Shown one piece after another: positions 58,584 to 64,000 of a DNA stretch of 64,000 nucleotides. Every line of letters begins with the position of its first letter. The stretch's first letter is position 1. A program made the translations under genes and the position numbers. A model generated the notes under the pieces. That model did not search any database, was not told where the DNA came from, and saw nothing but the letters and a program-made list of their open reading frames with translations. Source of the stretch: Sipunculus nudus (Eukaryota; Annelida; Sipuncula; Golfingiida; Sipunculidae); the NCBI GenBank assembly GCA_026874595.1, contig CM049307.1, forward strand, positions 955,579 to 1,019,578, in the 5' to 3' direction.

Positions 58584-58984
58584 TGTGTTATTGAAATTAT
58601 TGTGTTTAATAAAGCAACATGTACACTAATTCACTGTGTTGGGTTTACCAAATATATCAGTTATACAATATCATGCTGGGGTAGGTTCACATGTGATTGT
58701 GTGGAACAGCCCTTAGTACTACCACCATCACACCCAGCCCTCATTGGATAAAACTCCAGCCAATAAGGCACAGGCATTACCCCTGGGTTCATTAGCCCTG
58801 CCCTGCCCTCCACTTCCTATCCAGCCTGCAGGTCACAAGAAATGGGGCTGATTTTGTCCACACTTTTGTCTGCTCAGTAAGGAATGTAAAAGCCCATAAT
58901 TATTTTGTTTATTAAGATAATTTAAAAATTCAAACAGTTTATGAAACCGCAATTCAAAAGCCATCAGATGATGTACTTTAATTT
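58584..58984. other. Non-coding, unassigned
   Basis: About 400 bp between the gypsy LTR and the LINE 3' half. No motif is recognised. It could be a further insertion, or sequence lost from the LINE and replaced. Confidence 0.4.
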
Positions 58985-59945
58985 AATTTTTGTTTATTTT
59001 GAATTTTTTCTGATATACCTAGCCACACTATCTTGGATGACTAGCAATAATCTTAAATTGAATACCGACAAAACTGTAGTTATACTCGTTGGATCTAAGT
59101 CCCATCTGCGGATGATTGACAATAAGCTTCCATAAGCGTTGGTGGCTGCACTGTTCCTTTTCAAACCTCCGTTTCTCGCTGTGAAAATTGATCGGAATCT
59201 TTCAATGCATGGATATATCCTGCGGCCTTTCTCTAGCTCCGCCGTATTGCGTCCATATGGCGGTTCCTCTATACTAATGCGTGCTCTGGACTCATTTGCG
59301 CCACAGTAATATCTCGCCTGGATTACTGTAATTCCGTTCTTGCTGGGTTACCGGCAGACCACGTCTCGCAGCTGCAGATGGTTCAGAATAATGCTGGGCG
59401 CTTCATTCTTAAGAAGCGTAAGACTGACCATGTCACGTAGCTGCTTAAATGGCCCCATTGGCTTCCCATCAAGTGCCGATTACAATATAAAATTGCTGAT
59501 TTTGTTGACCGTCATTTTGATGACTCATTCGATCATATTTGTCTGAAAAATTAATTACTTATCGTCCTTTGTGTACGCTGCGTTCGGCTGGCGAAAAATT
59601 TTCAAAGTATCGACCTGTCATATCAAAATCAGTGAACATCCCTTCTGTTTCATAGCTACAAAAGTCTGGAACTCGCTTCCTATAACACTTAGATAATCTC
59701 CGATCTTTAAATTATTTAAAACCAATTCAAAAACTTACCTCTTTCGGCATGCTTTTGGTCATTAATATGTGCCAGATTTTTTTCGTAAGTGAATTGCGAT
59801 GGATAACCTGTGACATTGACAAAGAAAGATGGCTCGGGGAGGGGTACAGGAAGTAGGTTTGTGCTCTTTTAGTGATATGAATGTGTGTTTGAATTGCACC
59901 GTGAGTCCGATTGTCGGAGAATTGGCGCTGTATAAATATTATTTG
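58985..59945 (+). pseudogene. LINE C-terminal/3' end fragment
   Basis: The + strand reads LSWMTSNNLKLNTDKTVVIL, VGSKSHLRMIDNKLP, then in other frames SRLDYCNSVLAGLPADHVSQ, LQMVQNNAGRFILKKRKTDH and HWLPIKCRLQYKIADFVDRH. This is the post-catalytic RT and C-terminal domain of a CR1/Nimb-type LINE. The 3' end has GTCGGAGAATTGGCGCTGTA then TAAATATTATTTG, the usual end of such elements. It is a good candidate for the missing half of the LINE at 50880-51148. Confidence 0.85.
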
Positions 59946-59989
59946 TTATATTGAAGTTAAAACTTTAAAAGTTGTAGATTTTAAGTCCC

Positions 59990-60262
59990 CTTCCAAGTAA
60001 CTGGCACAGAAGACTTTATAAATTCACTTCCCGGTGGTAGCTCCCTTGGGACGATACAGAGCCCACACACGGTTTTGAGGTCGCTAGGGCCTGCCATACG
60101 CGAATGACATTTGTAACGCCTGGTAAACATAAGCACACTTGTGGCTGAGACCTTGCTTAAGAGTCTTAGCGAAGAAGTGATATGCTACGGGATTCGGACC
60201 CATGACCGCTAGATCACAAAGCCACCACCTATTCCATTATACCACCACGCTCCACGTTAGTA
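59990..60262 (-). mobile_element. Probable tRNA-derived SINE (second family), (-)
   Basis: On the - strand GGAGCGTGGTGGTATAATGG (A-box-like) and GGTCCGAATCCC (B-box-like), about 45 bp apart, head a 270-bp block. The tRNA-like part has no clear cloverleaf. No second copy is in the window, so the assignment rests on the promoter boxes alone. Confidence 0.5.
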
Positions 60263-60559
60263 TTATTATTATTATTTGAAAGTCTATAAAAAGCTGAAGT
60301 TTTGGCCTCTGAATTACTTAATTCCGATATATTTTTACCTCAGTAATTTTTACTTCCACAACGTGTATCTCATTTTCACAAAATTCTGGCCTGAATGCAG
60401 TTAAGCCAAAATGACCGCTCCAATCAGTCCTAAACAAGTATTTGGACACCATGTCTTTTACTTTGTCACATATTTAACAAAACATAAAGACCAGTTGAGC
60501 TTATGCTAAAGAAATATCGAACCAAATAGAATCAACCAGAGCTTAATTATTCAGTGATC

Positions 60560-61715
60560 TATTTCATGCTCAGGACTCTGTGACCACAGGTAATTGACTC
60601 CTATAAAATGGAAAGAGGCGACCGTACGACCCCTTTTAAAGAAAACTGGATTAGACCTGGAACGCGTAAACTACAGGCCTGTTAGTAATATAACATTCAT
60701 TTCAAAAGTGATTGAAAAAGCTGTTTTACTTAGATTAAATCAGCATTGTGACAGACCAGTCGGCATAAAGGCGCTATCATTCTCGTGAGTCAGCGTTACT
60801 GAGGCCGGTTAATTAATTACTTCATGGAATGGAGGAGCAGGAGGTCACTGCACATATTTCTATTGACCTGAGCGCCGCCTTTGATAAAGTCGACCACGAT
60901 ATTCTTCTGGATGTGCTACATAGACAGCATTAATTACAAGATCCAGCACTGAAATGGGTCGATTCGCATCTCAGGCCGCATGAATGTACATTAAGCTTAT
61001 TCGTCATCAGGTGCTTTTGAAACTCTGTCCGCCAAGGAGCTGCTTGGGCCCATGGCTCTACTTGACCTATGCAGGGACATTATTTAATGAGATCCCACCG
61101 TCCGTATTAGTCTATGAGTTCGCTGATGATCCCATTGCCCACATACGTTTAAGTCCTACGTCTTCACTAGAGGAAATTGACGCTGTTATTCAACTTGAAC
61201 AGTGTGCAGTAACTAGAAATAACTGGATGAAGAGGAATAAGCTCAAAATGAATATTTAAAAGATAATTTTTTAAATTGTTTGGTAGCCAAGCCCAATTGA
61301 AAAAAAAAATGTACAACAACGGAAATTAATATTGCGGGTGACAAACTTTATTCAGTCAACTGTATTAAATATTTGGGGGCGGTTTCGGATAGTGTTTTGA
61401 ACTTTAAAGAACATGTAAAAATGAAAAGTCCTGTAGCTATGTTGCACTATATCAGGATTAAGTGTATACGTAAAAACCTGACTAAAGATGCTGCTGAAAT
61501 ACTCTTTCTATCGTTGGTTATGTCAGACTTAGTTTACTCTATTGGAATATTATATGGAATTGCAGAAAGTGATATATATTAGATGCCGCGAATTCCAATG
61601 TGTGCCAAGTTGGTATTAAAACTAGGAAAAAGTTCTAAACAAGCATTCTTTGATCTAAACTGGCTTCCGATTAAAGCCAGGATAAATGTCAAAATATTAA
61701 CATTTGTGGTAGTGG
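60560..61715 (+). pseudogene. LINE RT relic
   Basis: The + strand, in several frames, reads [40 protein letters not shown], then ISIDLSAAFDKVDHDILLD-type blocks (about 60860-60920), SCLGPWLYLTYAG, VYEFADDPIAHI (intact FADD, about 61110) and NWMKRNKLKMN. The C-terminal part is at 61330-61700 (SVNCIKYLGAVSD and LNWLPIKARINVKILTFV). Frame changes and stops are many. It ends at the minisatellite at 61727. CR1/jockey-type; related to but different from the fragments at 44800 and 50880. Confidence 0.85.
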
Positions 61716-61726
61716 CACTAAAAAAG

Positions 61727-61852
61727 CAATTCTCTTACGGCTAGACCTCGGAAATAAAGCAATTCCACTACGGCTAGACCTCGGTAATAAAGCAATTCCC
61801 CTGCGGCTAGACCTCGGAAATAAAACAGTTCCCCCACGACTAGACCTCGGAA
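61727..61852. repeat. 33/34-bp minisatellite, 4 copies
   Basis: The unit is ACGGCTAGACCTCGGAAATA then AAGCAATTCCNCT, four copies with minor changes, starting exactly where the LINE coding trace ends. Confidence 0.9.
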
Positions 61853-62284
61853 ATGCATGTTATTTGTCTTGAAGTATCAGGAAAGACGTAAAATGTGTGT
61901 TGTTTGGGTTAATTTCCACATTTTCTTATAAATTTTAAGGAATTCAACATAATTTTGATAAAGGTCGATCGCAGCGTCATCTATCAGAAGCTACACCAAC
62001 GGTGTGTATCCAGGAGATATATTCGACCCATGGTCAATACGTCCCCCCCCCCCCCCCCCCGTGTGCACCTGTGGACCTGTCCAAGCAAAACGGGATTTAT
62101 GCTAGCGACAATAATATGACAATGAATAGATGAGAATAAATTATTAGACAGTCGATATAAACGTATAATGATAATTACGTGACATTGGACTGACAATGAA
62201 TTATATTAAAACATTATAAAATTGCAATTTATAAATGTTTATTATGGAGCCCCTAAAGTGACATACGTGATATTTTTTTTCTGG
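61853..62284. other. Non-coding; poly-C tract at 62043-62060
   Basis: Unique sequence with an 18-base C run. No gene is seen. Confidence 0.6.
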
Positions 62285-62550
62285 GTAAATATCGCGTTCC
62301 CTCGCGATAATATCGCATTCTCTCGCGATCTTTTCGCGTTCCCTCGCGATAATATCGCGTTCCCTTGCGATCTTTTCGCGTACTCTCGCGATAATATCGC
62401 GTTCCCTCGCGATCTTTTCGCTTTCCCTCGCGATCTTTTCGCGTTCCCTCGCGATCCTTATCGCGTTCCCTCGCGATAATATCGCGTTCCCTTGCGATCT
62501 TTTTCGCGTTCCCTCGCGATCTTTTTCGCGTTCCCTCGCGATCTGTTCGG
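62285..62550. repeat. CpG-rich minisatellite with TCGCGA palindromes, about 14 units
   Basis: Units of 18-20 bp alternate CCCTCGCGATAATATCGCGT and CCCTCGCGATCTTTTCGCGT forms. Every unit holds the TCGCGA palindrome, and the ATAATATCGCG type forms perfect short inverted repeats (CGCGATAATATCGCG). The open - strand frames give Arg/Glu-rich repeats (REREKIARE) by translation of the repeat; no gene is inferred. Confidence 0.93.
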
Positions 62551-62699
62551 CTAGGCTGGTTCCCTGCTCCCCTATATCCGGCATACATGCAAATAAATGG
62601 ACGCGGGAACCAGTACAACAGTTTACTATGTCTCGTTCTCTGTGTCTTTAACACCACTACGCTCCAATAAGATATACGCTCGATGTCAGGTCAACACAA

Positions 62700-63130
62700 C
62701 GTATGCTTGTATAAGATTAGATCAGATTAGTAAAATGATTAAATATGCAGAAGACAGTGACCTTAGGACTCATTTCTGATGACAATGAATTGCCTTATAG
62801 GCAAGAGATATTATATCTAACTAAATGTTGTCAATCATAATCTTATTTAAATGATATAAAAAAACAAAGCAAGTTTTATTCGATTTTAGGAAAGGGTGTA
62901 ATGTAATAATTAAAGTGTGTTTCAACAATATTGGAGTTAAGATTGTTAATAATTATAAGTACCTTGCTACAATTATTCATAATGATCTCAAATGGTTTGA
63001 TAACATATATATATTGCATAAATGTTTTCATTTATATTTTATATCTTTTTCTTTAACTGACATGAAATCAATATTAGGCCAGATTCTATCAAATACTTAA
63101 AATACTGGACACAATTCATCTTGGAAAAAT
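62700..63130 (+). pseudogene. LINE RT fragment, catalytic motif altered
   Basis: The + strand reads MIKYAEDSDL, where relatives have YADD, so the third residue is Glu. Then, in other frames, KTKQVLFDFRKGCNVI and NNIGVKIVNNYKYLATIIHN, DLKWFDNI. These are the catalytic and thumb blocks of a Rex1/L2/CR1-type RT. Short, with stops; neither end is defined. Confidence 0.72.
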
Positions 63131-64000
63131 TGATACTTCCACTGTCAAAACTATATATATATACATATATATATGCCTCATGCCCCACATATCTGCTATT
63201 TATTATTATGGGTCCTCGGCGACCCTGGTGTTTAAGATGATCTAATTGATCTGGAAACAACCTAAGATATACTTAAAATAATCGGAATGTCTTAAAATTA
63301 TTAGATCTGCTATATAGAAATGACGCCTTCGTTGTTTGTCTTATGATTTTATTACAGAAACACGATATATCACATATCCCAATTTTATTTAACAATAATG
63401 TCATCTCAGAACATACATACATTTTCAGGCATTTTTATCATATATTTATCATCTTTCCTTCTAATATTTCTTCATTTAAAATTGCGGAAAAGTGAACAAA
63501 TGATTCTCTATTAAAAATTCGCATTAAAAAAATAATTCTATGAAACAAAATGTTAACCATTATTATAAATTGATGGTTTGTGAGTAATAGTATCTGTCTG
63601 AAGATGGTGTAAGAGACTAAAATAGACTTAATGGGAAGATCGTGCTCGCCGGTCCTGCTTCGGGGGTTCGACCAAGCAATGGGATAGTTTACGCACCCAG
63701 GGCTCGCAAGTGCAGTGGTCACCGGGCCCGGTTACAGCCAGGAAAAAAAATCAGAGGAAGCGTGCGATAATGCCATATCACGAAATCCGAAAGCGGAATG
63801 AAATTCTGCAGATGTTAATATTAAAATATTGAAAATGGTGGCGGTTACCTCTACCAAAAAAACTTTAATAAGAGAGTAATTGTAAATGCCAAAAGTAAAG
63901 TTTGCAAATGTTCAAACTCGAAAGGAGGCACATCAATCCAGGAAAATGTCCACCTGGCTCGTACTAATTAAAAGTCAAGAAACAGGGCCCAGATATCAAA
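63131..64000. other. Non-coding sequence
   Basis: No gene is supported. A short AT tract lies at 63154-63173. A GC-richer block at 63640-63740 contains GGGGGTTCGACC, which recalls a B box, but there is no A box at the right distance. Confidence 0.5.

Noticed and set aside
62201-62657. Arg/Glu-rich coiled-coil proteins on the - strand
   Set aside because: The REREKIARE-like repeats are literal translations of the TCGCGA minisatellite, and frames differ in which repeat they show.

Overview
The window is eukaryotic: AT-rich DNA, spliced-exon signatures, tRNA-derived SINEs, several LINE and LTR retrotransposons, and long tandem arrays. The mix (dispersed repeats with GCTCAGCTGA ends, an animal Ty3/gypsy fauna, jockey/CR1-type LINEs) suggests a marine invertebrate, most likely a bivalve mollusc. 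That assignment is inference. There is no bacterial operon, CRISPR array, rRNA or plain tRNA gene.

Host genes are sparse. A short terminal coding exon ends at 6524. A first coding exon (22004-22088) and two internal exon candidates (30417-30620, 31297-31615) are all on the + strand and phase-compatible, so they may be one unrecognised gene whose introns hold satellites and retroelement debris.

Layout: 1-14.2 kb is AT-rich non-coding DNA with dispersed repeats, a TIR element nested in another TIR pair, minisatellites and AT tracts. 14.25-18.83 kb is a satellite with about 43-bp units. 19.32-20.87 kb is a second satellite with about 35-bp units. 23.4-25.7 kb is a + strand Ty3/gypsy relic that has lost RT and RNase H. 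25.86-29.09 kb is a 52-bp satellite that seems to have grown from the 3' part of that relic. 31.70-38.68 kb is a structurally complete but coding-dead LTR retrotransposon on the - strand: two LTRs of about 850 bp, a tRNA-Pro-type PBS, gag, protease, integrase, RT, RNase H and PPT. Its integrase lies before RT, the Gmr1-like order, and this is the most interesting object in the window.

39.1-41.4 kb is a - strand LINE. 41.4-43.5 kb holds a 33-bp minisatellite and a tandem array of about 325-bp units that carry CTCF-like motifs. 43.8-45.3 kb is a + strand LINE split by a SINE. 45.3-46.5 kb is a third gypsy-type gag relic. 48.2-50.85 kb is a - strand LINE with endonuclease and RT remains and an internal duplication. 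50.9-59.95 kb looks like a + strand LINE split by a conventional Ty3/gypsy element (51.15-58.58 kb, - strand), whose right LTR was later hit by a SINE and by another insert of about 0.76 kb. 60.5-63.2 kb has two further LINE relics and short minisatellites.

All transposon reading frames are broken by stops, frameshifts or lost catalytic residues, so nothing mobile here looks autonomous. Identities were read by eye from the sequence and its translations; no alignments or database searches were run.
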